Shown here: piece after piece, positions 10,851 through 21,261 of the stretch
Numbering within the stretch: the stretch's first letter is position 1
How the letters are laid out: every line of letters begins with the position of its first letter
Assembly (NCBI RefSeq): GCF_900186835.1
Contig: NZ_LT906448.1
Location: 1,595,501-1,659,500, forward strand
Direction: 5' to 3'
DNA length: 64,000 nt
Source: Pasteurella dagmatis
GTDB taxonomy: Bacteria > Pseudomonadota > Gammaproteobacteria > Enterobacterales > Pasteurellaceae
Notes under the pieces: model-generated
Seen by the model: only the letters and a program-made list of their open reading frames with translations
Database searches by the model: none
What the model was told of the DNA's origin: nothing
Position numbers and translations under genes: made by a program

Positions 10851-11407
10851 TAGCAATGTCCCGCTTGGTGTGCAAAATTATGATGTTGAATACCAAGCAA
10901 TAAATTCGCCTCTAACCAACGTTCTTCATAAGGCACATCAAATAAAATGCGATTATTAGCAGGCACAACTAGCCAATCGTTATTCACAATTTCATCTTCA
11001 AGCTGATTAGGCGACCAACTCGCACAACCCAATGTAACCAAATATTTCTCAGGGGCTTGCTTTGTACCAAAAGTATCAATAACATCTGCCGAAGTAGTTA
11101 AAGTAAGCTGATCTGTAACTTTATAGCTATGTTTAAAATCTTGTTCTGTTTTGGTATGCAAAATAAAGCCACGTTCAACATTAGTTGGGCCACCTGCAAG
11201 CACTAAGTCATTACTATAAGTGCGGTCAGTTTTCATCATAAAATTCATTTTTGCACACAATTCAGCGATACTTAAATCTGTCGGCTGATTAAGTACTAAA
11301 CCCATTGAGCCTTGATCGTTATGTTCGCAAATATAAACCACTGAACGAGAAAAATAATCATCTTCCATTTGTGGCATTGCAATTAAAAAATGATCTTGTA
11401 ATTCCAT
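10850..11407 (-). CDS. yqgE: UPF0301 protein YqgE (AlgH family)
   Basis: This is a member of the UPF0301/AlgH family, whose biochemical role is not settled. The sequence [36 protein letters not shown] and [15 protein letters not shown] is diagnostic. The start at 11407 (185 residues) matches homologues that begin M-x-L-Q-x-HFLIAMP, with a purine-rich AGAGAGAT just upstream. A longer frame to 11449 would overlap rsmE and is not favoured. It follows rsmE by 20 bases. Confidence 0.92.
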   Translation of the reverse strand: MELQDHFLIAMPQMEDDYFSRSVVYICEHNDQGSMGLVLNQPTDLSIAELCAKMNFMMKTDRTYSNDLVLAGGPTNVERGFILHTKTEQDFKHSYKVTDQLTLTTSADVIDTFGTKQAPEKYLVTLGCASWSPNQLEDEIVNNDWLVVPANNRILFDVPYEERWLEANLLLGIQHHNFAHQAGHC

Positions 11408-11427
11408 CATTATCTCTCTTATTTGCG

Positions 11428-12162
11428 TTAACCTAGATCCCCAAAACAAATTTGTAATGCGCTAATCGCCGCTAGTGAGGCTGTTTCAGTGCGTAGCACT
11501 CGTTTGCCAAGCAACACTTCGGTAAAGCCTTGTTGCTCTGTTTGAGAAATCTCTTGTGGTGATAAGCCCCCTTCCGAGCCTATCAGTAAACGTACCCCTT
11601 CCTCTGGAATTGCTGGTAAGGTACGAATAGAATATTGGGCTTTTGGATGCAAATTCAACTTCAATGCCCCATCTTTTTCTGCACACCAATCTTGTAATCT
11701 CATCAGAGGACGAATTTCAGGGATCACATTGCGTCCACATTGTTCACAAGCGGCAATTGCTATTTTTTGCCATTGTTGGATCTTTTTCTCCATTCGATCC
11801 GCATCCAACTTGACCCCACAGCGTTCCGACCATAATGGAGTAATTACACTCACTCCAAGCTCAACGGATTTTTGTATCGTAAATTCCATTCGCTCACCGC
11901 GTGATATCACTTGACCCAAATGAATTTTTAGATGGCTCTCGCGGTCGTCTAATTGCTGGCTGAGGATTTCTACCGTAACGGCTTTTTTACTCACTTGCGT
12001 AATGGTTGCTGCGTAAGTATGGTTGCTACCATCAAATAATTCTAATTGTTCACCAACCTGCATACGTAACACACGTCCAACGTGGTTGGCCGCGTCTTCA
12101 CTTAATTCACAAAATGTTATTCCTTGTAAGGAAGTAGGATGATAAATTCGAGGTATTCTCAT
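11428..12162 (-). CDS. rsmE: 16S rRNA m3U1498 methyltransferase RsmE
   Basis: This 244-residue SPOUT-class methyltransferase modifies U1498 of 16S rRNA in the 30S subunit. It begins MRIPRIYHP with a PUA-like N-terminal domain ([19 protein letters not shown]). It ends with the knotted SAM-binding region: [14 protein letters not shown], then [16 protein letters not shown]. It heads the rsmE-yqgE-yqgF set and is divergent from the pirin gene across 215 bases. Confidence 0.95.
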   Translation of the reverse strand: MRIPRIYHPTSLQGITFCELSEDAANHVGRVLRMQVGEQLELFDGSNHTYAATITQVSKKAVTVEILSQQLDDRESHLKIHLGQVISRGERMEFTIQKSVELGVSVITPLWSERCGVKLDADRMEKKIQQWQKIAIAACEQCGRNVIPEIRPLMRLQDWCAEKDGALKLNLHPKAQYSIRTLPAIPEEGVRLLIGSEGGLSPQEISQTEQQGFTEVLLGKRVLRTETASLAAISALQICFGDLG

Positions 12163-12377
12163 AGTTCTGCTTGATTGTTTCCTTAATTTTTTATTATATC
12201 AGAAAAGCATATTTTCAGAGAGAAATTCATTTTTTCCCCAAAACATTATTAATAAATAATTAACAATATTTCAATATCAGACACATTTATCAAAAATAGT
12301 GAAAATATATAATATATCCCAAATTATACAAACATTGTTACGAAAATAAATAAATTAACCAACTAAGAGAGGACACT

Positions 12378-13253
12378 ATGAAAAAAGTCGCAAAAGTTCA
12401 CTATGCACCAGCAAAACACTGGGTTGGCAATGGTTTCCATGTCCAATCTATGTTTAGCTATCAAGACAAAGACAAAAATTTAGATCCATTTTTATTAATG
12501 GATTATAACCCTCCACGCCATTTTGACGGTGGACGTAAACATGATTTTAGAGGTGTTGGTGAGCATCCACATCGTGGCTTTGAAACAGTTACTATAGCTT
12601 ATCAAGGTGAAGTACAACACGCAGACTCCACAGGAGGTGGTGGTATAATTGGTACTGGCGATGTGCAATGGATGACAGCTGGTGCAGGGATTATGCACGA
12701 AGAATTTCATTCTGAAAAATTCTCTAAAGAAGGAGGCATGTTTGAAATGGTGCAATTGTGGGTGAATTTACCTGCCAAAGACAAAATGACACCACCAAAA
12801 TATCAAGCCATTACATCGGCAGATATTCCCGTAGTAGAATTGGAAAATAATGCAGGCTCTGCTCGCATTATCGCAGGTGTTTTCAATAGCACCAAGGGAG
12901 CAGCTAGCACATTCAGTCCAATTAATATGTGGGACGTCAAAATGAATGCGGGCAAAGAGCATACATTTGCAGTACCTGAAAGCCATAATCTCATCATTTT
13001 GGTATTGGATGGAACGTTACAAATCAATGGTAGTGAGATCGCTCGTCGTGGTGAATTAGTCACCTTCGAAACAGGTGGTGAGAATGTGCATATTGAGACA
13101 AATAATGAAGTGAAATTACTTATTTTAACAGGTGAACCAATTAACGAACCCATTGTTGGTTACGGTCCGTTTGTAATGAATACACAAGATGAAATTTTGC
13201 AAGCAATGCATGATGTGCAAAGCGGAAAATTCGGAAAAATTGCAGCTCACTAA
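12378..13253 (+). CDS. Pirin-family protein (cupin fold)
   Basis: The 291-residue protein has two cupin domains. The N-terminal domain has the iron-binding set His63, His65 (GEHPHRGFET), His107 and Glu109 (GIMHEEF). Bacterial pirins include quercetin dioxygenases and proteins that modulate pyruvate dehydrogenase, and sequence alone does not separate these. A GAGAGGA ribosome site precedes ATG 12378. Transcription ends at an uptake-signal hairpin just downstream. Confidence 0.9.
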   Translation: MKKVAKVHYAPAKHWVGNGFHVQSMFSYQDKDKNLDPFLLMDYNPPRHFDGGRKHDFRGVGEHPHRGFETVTIAYQGEVQHADSTGGGGIIGTGDVQWMTAGAGIMHEEFHSEKFSKEGGMFEMVQLWVNLPAKDKMTPPKYQAITSADIPVVELENNAGSARIIAGVFNSTKGAASTFSPINMWDVKMNAGKEHTFAVPESHNLIILVLDGTLQINGSEIARRGELVTFETGGENVHIETNNEVKLLILTGEPINEPIVGYGPFVMNTQDEILQAMHDVQSGKFGKIAAH

Positions 13254-13257
13254 ACTC

Positions 13258-13290
13258 AAAAAGTGCGGTTAATTTGACCGCACTTTTCCT
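13258..13290 (+). terminator. Terminator made of two inverted uptake signals
   Basis: AAGTGCGGT (13261-13269) and ACCGCACTT (13277-13285) form an 11-bp stem with flanking A and T bases and a 7-base loop, five bases after the pirin stop. Inverted uptake signals used as terminators are well known in Haemophilus. Confidence 0.85.
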
Positions 13291-13397
13291 TTCTATTTTC
13301 CTATCTTGCCCTATTAAAAAATAAATTATAAAGAGTAAAAAGTATGCTCAAAAATCTGTTAAAATATAATTGATTTAATACATAAAAATAAAGGCAT

Positions 13398-14111
13398 ATG
13401 ATCGAAAATTGGCAACGTGGTTTTGTGCTACATCGCAAAGCATACAGTGAAACGAGCTTATTAGTGGATTTATTTACTGAAGAGTCAGGTCGTTTGACAG
13501 TGATTGCCAAAGGAGCACGTGCCAAACGTTCCAGCTTAAAAAGTGTTTTACAGCCATTTACTCCATTATTACTCCGTTGGACAGGTAAGGGAGAACTCAA
13601 AACGCTCACTAAAGCAGAGCCTGCAGCCATTGCACTACCTTTACAACATACCGCATTGTACAGTGGCTTTTATGTCAATGAATTACTTAGCAGAGTACTA
13701 GAACCAGAAACTGCATATCCGCAACTTTTCCAAAATTATTTACGCTGTTTAACTGGGCTTGCTAGCAACACACAACAAGTCGAGCCTTATTTACGCCATT
13801 TTGAGTTCGAGCTGTTACACACGCTCGGTTATGGCGTCGATTTTTGTCATTGTGCAGGTTCGGGGAAAATTGTTGATGAAAATATGACTTATCGTTATCG
13901 AGAAGAAAAAGGCTTTATCGCCTCATTAATTAAAGATAACCTCACCTTTTATGGAAGGGATTTACTCGCTTTTGAAGCACGTGAATTTCACGATCCCGCT
14001 ACTTTACAAGCGGCAAAGCGCTTTACAAGAATGGCATTGAAACCCTATTTAGGGAATAAACCATTGAAAAGTCGAGAATTATTTACACAATATGTTTTAT
14101 ATCAGAAATAA
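13398..14111 (+). CDS. recO: DNA repair protein RecO
   Basis: RecO loads RecA on SSB-coated DNA in RecFOR recombinational repair. The 237-residue protein has an OB-fold N-terminus ([20 protein letters not shown], then [15 protein letters not shown]) and a helical C-terminal domain containing [23 protein letters not shown] hexamer at 13365-13370 may be its promoter. The rlmD start is only 3 bases after its stop. Confidence 0.95.
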   Translation: MIENWQRGFVLHRKAYSETSLLVDLFTEESGRLTVIAKGARAKRSSLKSVLQPFTPLLLRWTGKGELKTLTKAEPAAIALPLQHTALYSGFYVNELLSRVLEPETAYPQLFQNYLRCLTGLASNTQQVEPYLRHFEFELLHTLGYGVDFCHCAGSGKIVDENMTYRYREEKGFIASLIKDNLTFYGRDLLAFEAREFHDPATLQAAKRFTRMALKPYLGNKPLKSRELFTQYVLYQK

Positions 14112-14114
14112 CTT

Positions 14115-15425
14115 ATGGTTTTACATTACGCACCACCAAAAAAAACACAAAAGGCACCGCACTTTCGCACTGAAATTCTTGATTTAGACTATCAAGGCTT
14201 AGGTGTGGCAAAAATTCAAGGCAAAACGTGGTTTATTGAAAATGCCTTGCCTAGTGAAACCGTTGAAGTACAACCTATTGAAGAAAAGCGCCAATACAGT
14301 CGTGGGGTAGCTCATAAGATTTTAAAACAAAGCACTGAACGTCAAGTACCACCATGCAAGTATTACCAACAATGCGGTGGCTGCCAAACCCAGCATATAT
14401 CTATTCACTTACAACGTGCTACCAAACAAAAAGCTCTTTTACAACGTTTGTCTAAACTACAACCTGATGTGCAATTAATGCCAATGCTTACAGGCGAAGC
14501 TTGGCATTATCGTCGACGGGTGCGTTTAAGTATGCTGTTTAACTTAAAAACAAAGAAACTGGATATAGGCTTTCGCCAAAAAAAATCCCAACAGATCGTT
14601 AATATTCAACATTGTAATATTTTAGAACCTAAATTAAGCCAAATTTTACCTAAATTGACCGCACTTTTTACACAGTGGTCAACGCCCAAGCAACTCGGGC
14701 ATATTGAATTAGTCAAAGTGGATAATGGCATTGCAATGTTGCTCCGCCATATCGGAAATTTAACAGACAATGACCGCACTTTATTGCTAGAGTTTGCCCT
14801 GCAAGAAAAGCTAATGCTGTTTTTACAGCAACAAGATGAGATTATTCAGTTAAGTGGTGAAGCCCCATTTTATCAAATTGGGGATCTAAAATTACAATTT
14901 GATATTCGTGATTTTATTCAGGTGAACGCTGATTTAAACCTGAAAATGATCGCAACAGCATTAGACTGGTTGGAACTGAACTCTACGGATAATGTGCTAG
15001 ATTTATTCTGCGGAATGGGGAATTTTACTCTACCATTAAGTCGCAAAGTGAAAAGTGTGATTGGCATTGAAGGTGTACAAGAAATGGTACAAAAAGCACA
15101 GAAGAACGCGGAACAAAATCAATGTGCTAATGTCCAATTTTACCAAACGAACCTTGATCAACGCTTTTCCGATCAAGCGTGGGCAAAGCTACCTTTTGAC
15201 AAAATTTTATTGGATCCACCACGCACAGGTGCTGCTTTTGCATTAAACGCCTTGTGTGAATTAGGTGCTCAAAAAATATTATATGTGTCTTGTAATCCTG
15301 CTACTTTGATTCGAGATACAGAAATCTTAGCCGACTTCGGCTATCGCTTAAGCAAAGTAGCAATGATCGATATGTTTCCACATACGGGGCATTTAGAATC
15401 TATAAGTTTATTTGAGAAAGTATAG
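14115..15425 (+). CDS. rlmD: 23S rRNA m5U1939 methyltransferase RlmD
   Basis: This 436-residue SAM-dependent RNA methyltransferase carries a [4Fe-4S] cluster. It has an N-terminal TRAM domain, then cluster cysteines Cys81, Cys87, Cys90 and probably Cys167. The SAM motif is VLDLFCGMGNFTLPL, and the catalytic Cys393 lies in YVSCNPATL. The pattern matches RumA/RlmD rather than RlmC. Four or more uptake-signal cores lie inside it. relA starts 8 bases later, the same order as in E. coli. Confidence 0.94.
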   Translation: MVLHYAPPKKTQKAPHFRTEILDLDYQGLGVAKIQGKTWFIENALPSETVEVQPIEEKRQYSRGVAHKILKQSTERQVPPCKYYQQCGGCQTQHISIHLQRATKQKALLQRLSKLQPDVQLMPMLTGEAWHYRRRVRLSMLFNLKTKKLDIGFRQKKSQQIVNIQHCNILEPKLSQILPKLTALFTQWSTPKQLGHIELVKVDNGIAMLLRHIGNLTDNDRTLLLEFALQEKLMLFLQQQDEIIQLSGEAPFYQIGDLKLQFDIRDFIQVNADLNLKMIATALDWLELNSTDNVLDLFCGMGNFTLPLSRKVKSVIGIEGVQEMVQKAQKNAEQNQCANVQFYQTNLDQRFSDQAWAKLPFDKILLDPPRTGAAFALNALCELGAQKILYVSCNPATLIRDTEILADFGYRLSKVAMIDMFPHTGHLESISLFEKV

Positions 15426-15433
15426 GATAAATT

Positions 15434-17656
15434 ATGGTTGCAGTACGAAGTTCTCATTTGGTCAATCCCAACGAATTTGTGATTGAAAAATGGTGCGAAA
15501 ATTTAGACCTACCTTCAGCAGTAAAAAGTACATTAATTGAAGCTTGGTATTATTCGCATCAAACGATCCTCGAACAACAACCAGTTCCCGCTACTTGTTC
15601 CACCTCATCGGGCGTTGAAATGGTGGAAATTCTGCACAGTTTAAATATGGATGCAGACACCTTACTTACTGCAATGCTTTATCCTATTATTAATCATAAG
15701 CTCGTTGCACTTGACCAAATTGCAGAAAAATTTGGAACCAATATCAGCAAACTTGCCAAAGGCGTTATGGAAATGGATAACATTCGCCAACTTAACGCTA
15801 GCCAATCTGCCAATAGCTCTCAAGTAGACAACATTCGACGAATGCTACTTGCAATGGTCGATGATTTCCGTTGTGTGATCATCAAACTTGCAGAACGAAT
15901 TACCTTTCTACGTGATGCGGAAAATCATTGTTCAGAAGAAGATAAAGTATTAGCAGCTAAAGAATGCGCAAATATTTATGCACCGCTCGCTAACCGTTTA
16001 GGGATCGGGCAACTCAAATGGGAGCTTGAAGATTATTGTTTCCGTTATTTACACCCGACTCAATATCGTAGCATCGCAAAACTGTTGCAAGAACGTCGTT
16101 TAGACCGTGAGCAATATATCGCTGATTTTGTGGCAGAATTAAATGGCTATCTCAATGAGAATTTAGAGAAAGCCGAAGTGTATGGTCGCCCAAAACATAT
16201 TTACAGTATCTGGCGAAAAATGCAGAAAAAACATCTTGAATTCAGTGATTTATACGATGTTCGAGCAGTCCGAATTATCGTACAAAAACTGCAAGATTGT
16301 TATTCTGCATTGGGGATTGTGCACACCCACTTTAAACATATCCCAAAAGAATTTGATGACTATGTAGCGAACCCCAAACCCAATGGTTACCAATCTATCC
16401 ACACTGTTGTATTAGGCAAAGGTGGTAAACCAATTGAGGTTCAAATCCGTACTCAACAAATGCATGATGATGCAGAATTAGGCGTAGCAGCTCACTGGAA
16501 ATACAAAGAAGGTGAGATAAGCGGGCGTTCAGGCTACGAAGAAAAAATCACTTGGCTACGTAAATTGTTAGCGTGGCAAGATGATATTACAGATTCTGGC
16601 GAAGTGATGGCGGAAATGCGTAGCCAAGTTTTCGATGATCGTGTTTACGTATTTACGCCAAAAGGGGAAGTGATAGATTTACCTACTGGCTCAACCCCAT
16701 TGGATTTTGCTTATGCAATCCACAGCGAAATTGGTCACCGCTGTATTGGTGCAAAAGTTGGTGGACGAATTGTACCATTTACCTATCAGCTACAAATGGG
16801 CGATCAGGTGGATATTATCACTCAGAAAAATCCAAACCCAAGCCGAGACTGGTTAAACCCAAATTTAGGCTTTACACACACGGCTAAAGCGAGAGCTAAA
16901 ATCCATGCTTGGTTTAGGAAACAAGATCGCGATAAGAATATTCCTGCGGGTAAGGAAATGCTCGAAAACGAGATTACTCGTTTGAATATTACATTAAAAC
17001 AGGTGGAGCAACACGGTTTACCACGCTATAACCTTAAAAATCTGGATGATTTATATTCAGGTTTGGGCGGTGGTGATATTCGCCTCAATCACCTAATCAA
17101 CTATTTACAAAACAAGCTCATCAAGGTGAGTGCGCAAGAAGCTGACGAAGAAATTTTACGCCATGTAGCCAGTAAAAGTGCAGTCAATTCACAGCATAAA
17201 GCGGATAAAAAAGGATTTGTAATTGTAGAAGGTGTTGGCAATTTAATGCACCATATTGCACGTTGCTGTCAGCCGATTCCAGGTGACGACATTGTTGGTT
17301 ATATTACAATGGGCAGAGGGATTTCAATTCACCGTAGTGACTGCGAACAATTTCTTGAGCTACAAAATGCACATCCAGAACGAGTCGTTGACTCCGTATG
17401 GGGAGAAAATTATTCTAGTGGTTTCAGACTGAATATTCGTATTATTGCGAGTGACCGAAATGGTTTATTACGTGATATTACGACAATATTAGCCAATGAT
17501 AAAATCAGCGTATCTGGTGTTTCCAGCCGTATCGATCAGAAAAAGCAGCTTGCTACTATTGATATGGAAATTGAGCTGAATAATGTTCAAATTTTAAGTA
17601 AAATTTTAGCACGTCTTTCTAAACTAGAAGATGTGATTGAAGCAAAACGTCTATAA
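15434..17656 (+). CDS. relA: (p)ppGpp synthetase RelA
   Basis: The ribosome-associated stringent-response enzyme makes (p)ppGpp from GTP/GDP and ATP when uncharged tRNA binds. The 740-residue sequence has a degenerate hydrolase domain lacking the His-Asp pair, then a synthetase domain with the acidic ExDD motif of monofunctional RelA (Glu306-Phe-Asp-Asp309). A TGS domain (from DRVYVFTPKGEVIDLPTG, about 400) and C-terminal zinc-finger-like (CCQPIPGDDIVGY) and ACT domains follow. It sits in the recO-rlmD-relA-dgkA string. Confidence 0.96.
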   Translation: MVAVRSSHLVNPNEFVIEKWCENLDLPSAVKSTLIEAWYYSHQTILEQQPVPATCSTSSGVEMVEILHSLNMDADTLLTAMLYPIINHKLVALDQIAEKFGTNISKLAKGVMEMDNIRQLNASQSANSSQVDNIRRMLLAMVDDFRCVIIKLAERITFLRDAENHCSEEDKVLAAKECANIYAPLANRLGIGQLKWELEDYCFRYLHPTQYRSIAKLLQERRLDREQYIADFVAELNGYLNENLEKAEVYGRPKHIYSIWRKMQKKHLEFSDLYDVRAVRIIVQKLQDCYSALGIVHTHFKHIPKEFDDYVANPKPNGYQSIHTVVLGKGGKPIEVQIRTQQMHDDAELGVAAHWKYKEGEISGRSGYEEKITWLRKLLAWQDDITDSGEVMAEMRSQVFDDRVYVFTPKGEVIDLPTGSTPLDFAYAIHSEIGHRCIGAKVGGRIVPFTYQLQMGDQVDIITQKNPNPSRDWLNPNLGFTHTAKARAKIHAWFRKQDRDKNIPAGKEMLENEITRLNITLKQVEQHGLPRYNLKNLDDLYSGLGGGDIRLNHLINYLQNKLIKVSAQEADEEILRHVASKSAVNSQHKADKKGFVIVEGVGNLMHHIARCCQPIPGDDIVGYITMGRGISIHRSDCEQFLELQNAHPERVVDSVWGENYSSGFRLNIRIIASDRNGLLRDITTILANDKISVSGVSSRIDQKKQLATIDMEIELNNVQILSKILARLSKLEDVIEAKRL

Positions 17657-17680
17657 CATCGCTAATAATTAGGATTATTT

Positions 17681-18037
17681 ATGTATAAAACAACGGGTTT
17701 AACGCATTTAATTAAAGCAACAGGCTACTCATTGAAAGGACTCAAATTTGCGATACGCCACGAAACCGCTTTTCGTCACGAATTACTTTGTTGTATTTTC
17801 CTTGTACCACTGGCTTTTTGGTTAGGTGATAATGGTGCTGAAATTGCGTTACTGCTTGGATCATTATTGCTTGTACTTGCATTAGAATTAATTAATAGCG
17901 CTATTGAGTCCGTTGTCGATCGTGTTGGATTAGAACACCACGAATTATCTGGACGTGCAAAAGATCTTGGCTCAGCTGCTGTCTTTGTCGCAATGGTAGC
18001 GGTTGCCGTTGTTTGGGGATGTATTATTTTTTATTAA
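17681..18037 (+). CDS. dgkA: Diacylglycerol kinase DgkA
   Basis: This 118-residue inner-membrane enzyme has three spans and phosphorylates diacylglycerol to phosphatidate, recycling lipid released by periplasmic glucan and LPS modification. The conserved block EIALLLGSLLLVLALELIN, then SAIESVVDRVGLEHHELSGRAKD, carries the catalytic and metal-binding acidic residues. It lies 24 bases after relA, is probably in the same transcript, and is followed by a terminator. Confidence 0.95.
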   Translation: MYKTTGLTHLIKATGYSLKGLKFAIRHETAFRHELLCCIFLVPLAFWLGDNGAEIALLLGSLLLVLALELINSAIESVVDRVGLEHHELSGRAKDLGSAAVFVAMVAVAVVWGCIIFY

Positions 18038-18050
18038 GCTATCCAAATAG

Positions 18051-18083
18051 AAATAGGGATAACTAACTATCCCTATTTTTTAT
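18051..18083 (+). terminator. Terminator after dgkA
   Basis: An 11-bp perfect stem (18051-18061 with 18068-18078) with a 6-base loop and a T tail closes the recO-rlmD-relA-dgkA transcript. Confidence 0.88.
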
Positions 18084-18189
18084 GTCTATTGTACAACTAC
18101 TCCAAAATAAAAAACCTTTTCTAGTAGTAAGAGTAGTGCGAAGACTTTCTAAAACCGTCAGAAAATACACCGCACTTTCCGTTCAAAAG

Positions 18190-20022
18190 TTATTCCACAG
18201 TAACCGCTTTCGCTAAATTACGTGGCTGATCTACATCAGTACCTTTAATTAAAGCAACGTGATAAGACAAGAGTTGCATTGGAACCGTATAGAAAATTGG
18301 CGCAACCAATGGATTTACTGTTGGCATCGTAATGATCTTCATACCATCACTTTCTACAAAGCCTGCTTCTTTATCTGCAAAGACATATAATTGACCACCA
18401 CGCGCACGCACTTCTTCAATATTCGACTTCACTTTTTCAAGCAAATCATTGGTTGGAGCAACAACTATCACAGGCATATCCGCATCGATCAAGGCTAAAG
18501 GGCCATGTTTCAACTCACCTGCCGCATAAGCTTCTGCGTGAATATAAGAAATTTCTTTTAACTTCAATGAAGCTTCCATTGCGATTGGATAATATTCTCC
18601 ACGACCTAAAAATAGTGCGTGATGTTTCTCCGCAAAGTCTTCTGCTAAACTTTCAATGCTTGAGTCAAATGCCAGAGCTTTTTCGATATCCGCAGGTAAT
18701 GAATGTAAGGCTTTAATAATTTCAGACTCTTTTTCTGCTGAAATAGTACCTTTTAATTTACCTAATGCAGTAACTAACATTAACAAGGTCACTAATTGCG
18801 TCGTAAATGCTTTGGTGGATGCCACACCAATTTCGACACCTGCACGAGTCATAAAAGCAAGATCAGATTCACGCACAAGCGATGAACCTGCAACGTTACA
18901 AATAGTCATTGCACCCATATAGCCTTTTTCTTTAGCTAAACGCAACGCTGCGAGCGTATCTGCTGTTTCACCTGATTGTGAAAGTGTGATAAGTAAACTA
19001 TTTGGACGCGTCACAAATTTACGGTAGCGGAATTCTGATGCAATTTCAACATCACAGCTTACTCCTGCCAGATCTTCAAACCAATAGCGTGCTACCATAC
19101 CTGCATTATATGATGTGCCACAAGCCACAATTTGAATATGATCCACTTGCGAAAGTAATTCTTTTGCACCGTTACCAATACTTTCTACCACCACAGAATT
19201 GTGCAGAATTCGCCCTTCCATCGTGTTGATAAGTGCGGTAGGTTGTTCAAAAATTTCTTTTTGCATAAAGTGGCGGAATTTACCTTTTTCTGCGGAATCA
19301 TTCGCTAATTGTGAGTCAAGCACTTCACGCTCAACTTTTTTCCCACTCATATCATAAATATCAACAGAGCGGCGTGTAATTTCAGCGATATCCCCTTCTT
19401 CAAGAAACATAAAACGACGAGTGACACTTAAGAGTGCTAACTGATCTGAGGCGAGGAAGTTTTCACCGATACCTAAACCGATGACAAGCGGGCTACCTGA
19501 TCGTGCTGCAACAAGGTGTTGAGGAGTTTCACGATCCATCACCACCATACCATAAGCCCCTTTGAGCTGTTTTACGACTTTTTGTACGGCTTCTAATAAG
19601 TTGCTAGCCGTACGCATTTCCCATTCCACTAAATGGGCAATCACTTCAGTATCAGTTTGAGACAAGAAGACATAGCCTTTAGCTTGTAACTCTGAACGAA
19701 GTTCTTCATAATTTTCAATAATACCATTGTGAACAACAGCAAAATTGCCCGATGTATGAGGATGTGCATTATCTTCAGAAGGCTGACCGTGTGTTGCCCA
19801 TCGGGTGTGTGCAATACCGGTTCCCCCAATTAATGGGTTCTCCATAACTGCATCATCTAACGCTTTTACTTTCCCTAAACAACGAATTCGTTGTAATTCC
19901 TGTTTATCATTAACAACAGCTACACCTGCTGAGTCATAACCACGGTACTCTAAACGGTGTAACCCATTAATCAAAATTTCAGCAACATCACGCTGTGCAA
20001 CAGCACCAACAATACCACACAT
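18190..20022 (-). CDS. glmS: Glucosamine-6-phosphate synthase (glutamine-hydrolysing)
   Basis: GlmS makes glucosamine-6-phosphate from fructose-6-phosphate and glutamine, the first step to UDP-GlcNAc. ATG 20022 is chosen because it places Cys2 (MCGIVGAV) at the N-terminus as the Ntn glutamine amidotransferase nucleophile. The frame stays open for 33 codons upstream, but that would bury the catalytic cysteine. The 610 residues comprise a glutaminase domain (about 1-240) and two SIS isomerase domains (from about 280), ending [20 protein letters not shown] serves as ribosome site. No glmU is adjacent. Confidence 0.97.
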   Translation of the reverse strand: MCGIVGAVAQRDVAEILINGLHRLEYRGYDSAGVAVVNDKQELQRIRCLGKVKALDDAVMENPLIGGTGIAHTRWATHGQPSEDNAHPHTSGNFAVVHNGIIENYEELRSELQAKGYVFLSQTDTEVIAHLVEWEMRTASNLLEAVQKVVKQLKGAYGMVVMDRETPQHLVAARSGSPLVIGLGIGENFLASDQLALLSVTRRFMFLEEGDIAEITRRSVDIYDMSGKKVEREVLDSQLANDSAEKGKFRHFMQKEIFEQPTALINTMEGRILHNSVVVESIGNGAKELLSQVDHIQIVACGTSYNAGMVARYWFEDLAGVSCDVEIASEFRYRKFVTRPNSLLITLSQSGETADTLAALRLAKEKGYMGAMTICNVAGSSLVRESDLAFMTRAGVEIGVASTKAFTTQLVTLLMLVTALGKLKGTISAEKESEIIKALHSLPADIEKALAFDSSIESLAEDFAEKHHALFLGRGEYYPIAMEASLKLKEISYIHAEAYAAGELKHGPLALIDADMPVIVVAPTNDLLEKVKSNIEEVRARGGQLYVFADKEAGFVESDGMKIITMPTVNPLVAPIFYTVPMQLLSYHVALIKGTDVDQPRNLAKAVTVE

Positions 20023-20182
20023 AAACGTTCCTTTTTCTAAAAGTAATGGAAAATTGACCGCACTTTCGTCTCTTGAGTAAAGCTCAAAGAAAATAAAAGG
20101 CATCAGAAAGAATAATTGCAAAACATTATAGAGGTGACAGAAAGAATGTAAATAGAAAAATCATTTGGAGTATAAAGAGAAA

Positions 20183-20213
20183 ATAAAAAGCCCCGCCTAA
20201 ATACGGAGCTTTA
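20183..20213 (-). terminator. Terminator of hupA
   Basis: On the minus strand AAAGCTCCG pairs with CGGGGCTTT (one mismatch) and runs into T-rich sequence, about 22 bases after the hupA stop. Confidence 0.75.
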
Positions 20214-20234
20214 GATATTTTTGATCTATGAAAA

Positions 20235-20507
20235 TTATTTTACTGCGTCTTTTAATGCTTTACCGGCAACGAACGCTGGAACTTTAGATGCTGCAATTTT
20301 GATCTCTGCACCAGTTTGTGGATTACGACCAGTACGTGCTTTACGCTCATTCACTTTGAATGTACCGAAACCGATTAGTTGCACAGGTTGACCCGCTTTT
20401 AAACTACCTGAAATCGCTTCTAAAGTTGCTTCTAAAGCAGCTTTAGCTTGTTTTTTATTTAATTCAGCTGCACTAGCGATTGCATCGATTAAATCCGTTT
20501 TATTCAT
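20235..20507 (-). CDS. hupA: DNA-binding protein HU
   Basis: This 90-residue histone-like protein bends and compacts DNA. It has [11 protein letters not shown] at the start, the beta-arm signature [21 protein letters not shown], and a short C-terminal helix. It matches HU better than IHF (N-terminus and [13 protein letters not shown] arm). The position downstream of yjaG in a nudC-hemE-yjaG-hupA set agrees with E. coli hupA. It has its own promoter region (20508-20657) with a striking palindrome. Confidence 0.95.
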   Translation of the reverse strand: MNKTDLIDAIASAAELNKKQAKAALEATLEAISGSLKAGQPVQLIGFGTFKVNERKARTGRNPQTGAEIKIAASKVPAFVAGKALKDAVK

Positions 20508-20573
20508 AAATTAATACCTTCTACTTTATTCAAATATGTATGGAAAAATACTACGTTTTCCGATAAATGCCAT

Positions 20574-20589
20574 TACTGTAATAACAGTA
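20574..20589. promoter_or_regulatory. Palindrome upstream of hupA
   Basis: TACTGT-AATA-ACAGTA is a perfect 6-bp inverted repeat nested in a looser GTAAT/ATTAC pair, about 70 bases upstream of the hupA ATG. It may be an operator. The CTG-CAG spacing (6) is too short for LexA (10). The binding protein is unknown. Confidence 0.35.
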
Positions 20590-20657
20590 TTACCAAGCTT
20601 AATCTAACTTTACGATAAAAAAAAGAAAGATTTTTTAAAATTGCTATAAATATCACA

Positions 20658-21248
20658 TTATTGCACAAATTCTATACCGATATTTGAAACTTTAGCCTCT
20701 CTAAGCTCATTTTTTAGGCTTAAAATTACTTCGACATCACGTTCTTCACAATCCTTAAGAGTACGGTAAATTAGCCACTGCACATCTAATTCCTGCTGAA
20801 TTTCCTCACTTTCTTTCAGTTCTTTTTCGGATAATTCGTGTTCTGATTGTGTCTCTAAAAAAGTCGCCACTGTTTGTAGTGATAATTGGCTCATTTTGAC
20901 AGCTTGTTCTAAACTGGAGCCTGCAATAATCGTATGTAAAAGCTCTGATAATGCTTCACACGCATCCACTGCTGGTAAAACACCATAAAATTGATAGTCA
21001 TTCACATCTGGAATAATATCTTCTAATTTTTCCAACTGCCCTTCAAAATTAATTTTTGCACCCTTAATTGTCAAATGCTCCCATACTAAATTCAAAATAT
21101 TTTGATAGGTTCTGGCTGATTGTTCTTGTTCTGTTACCTGACAAAATAATTGAAAATTCGGGAGCATGCGCTCACATAAGCACGTCATAAACGTCAGGTG
21201 CTGCCAAGTTTCAAAGTTTTCTAATCGTTTCTGAATTGGGTTTCGCAT
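20658..21248 (-). CDS. yjaG: DUF416 protein, YjaG family
   Basis: This 196-residue soluble helical protein of unknown function matches the YjaG/DUF416 family from its start (MRNPIQKRLENFETWQHLTF, FMTCLCERMLPNFQLFC). It sits between hemE and hupA exactly as in E. coli. The C-terminal part is acidic and rich in Glu. It starts 13 bases after hemE and is probably cotranscribed with it. Confidence 0.85.
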   Translation of the reverse strand: MRNPIQKRLENFETWQHLTFMTCLCERMLPNFQLFCQVTEQEQSARTYQNILNLVWEHLTIKGAKINFEGQLEKLEDIIPDVNDYQFYGVLPAVDACEALSELLHTIIAGSSLEQAVKMSQLSLQTVATFLETQSEHELSEKELKESEEIQQELDVQWLIYRTLKDCEERDVEVILSLKNELREAKVSNIGIEFVQ

Positions 21249-21261
21249 AATTTACTGCTCT

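Noticed and set aside
20023-20121. 33-codon N-terminal extension of glmS
   Set aside because: It would bury the catalytic Cys2, and it spans an uptake signal. ATG 20022 has a ribosome site.
20574-20589. LexA box upstream of hupA
   Set aside because: The CTG to CAG spacing is 6 bases rather than the 10 expected for LexA.
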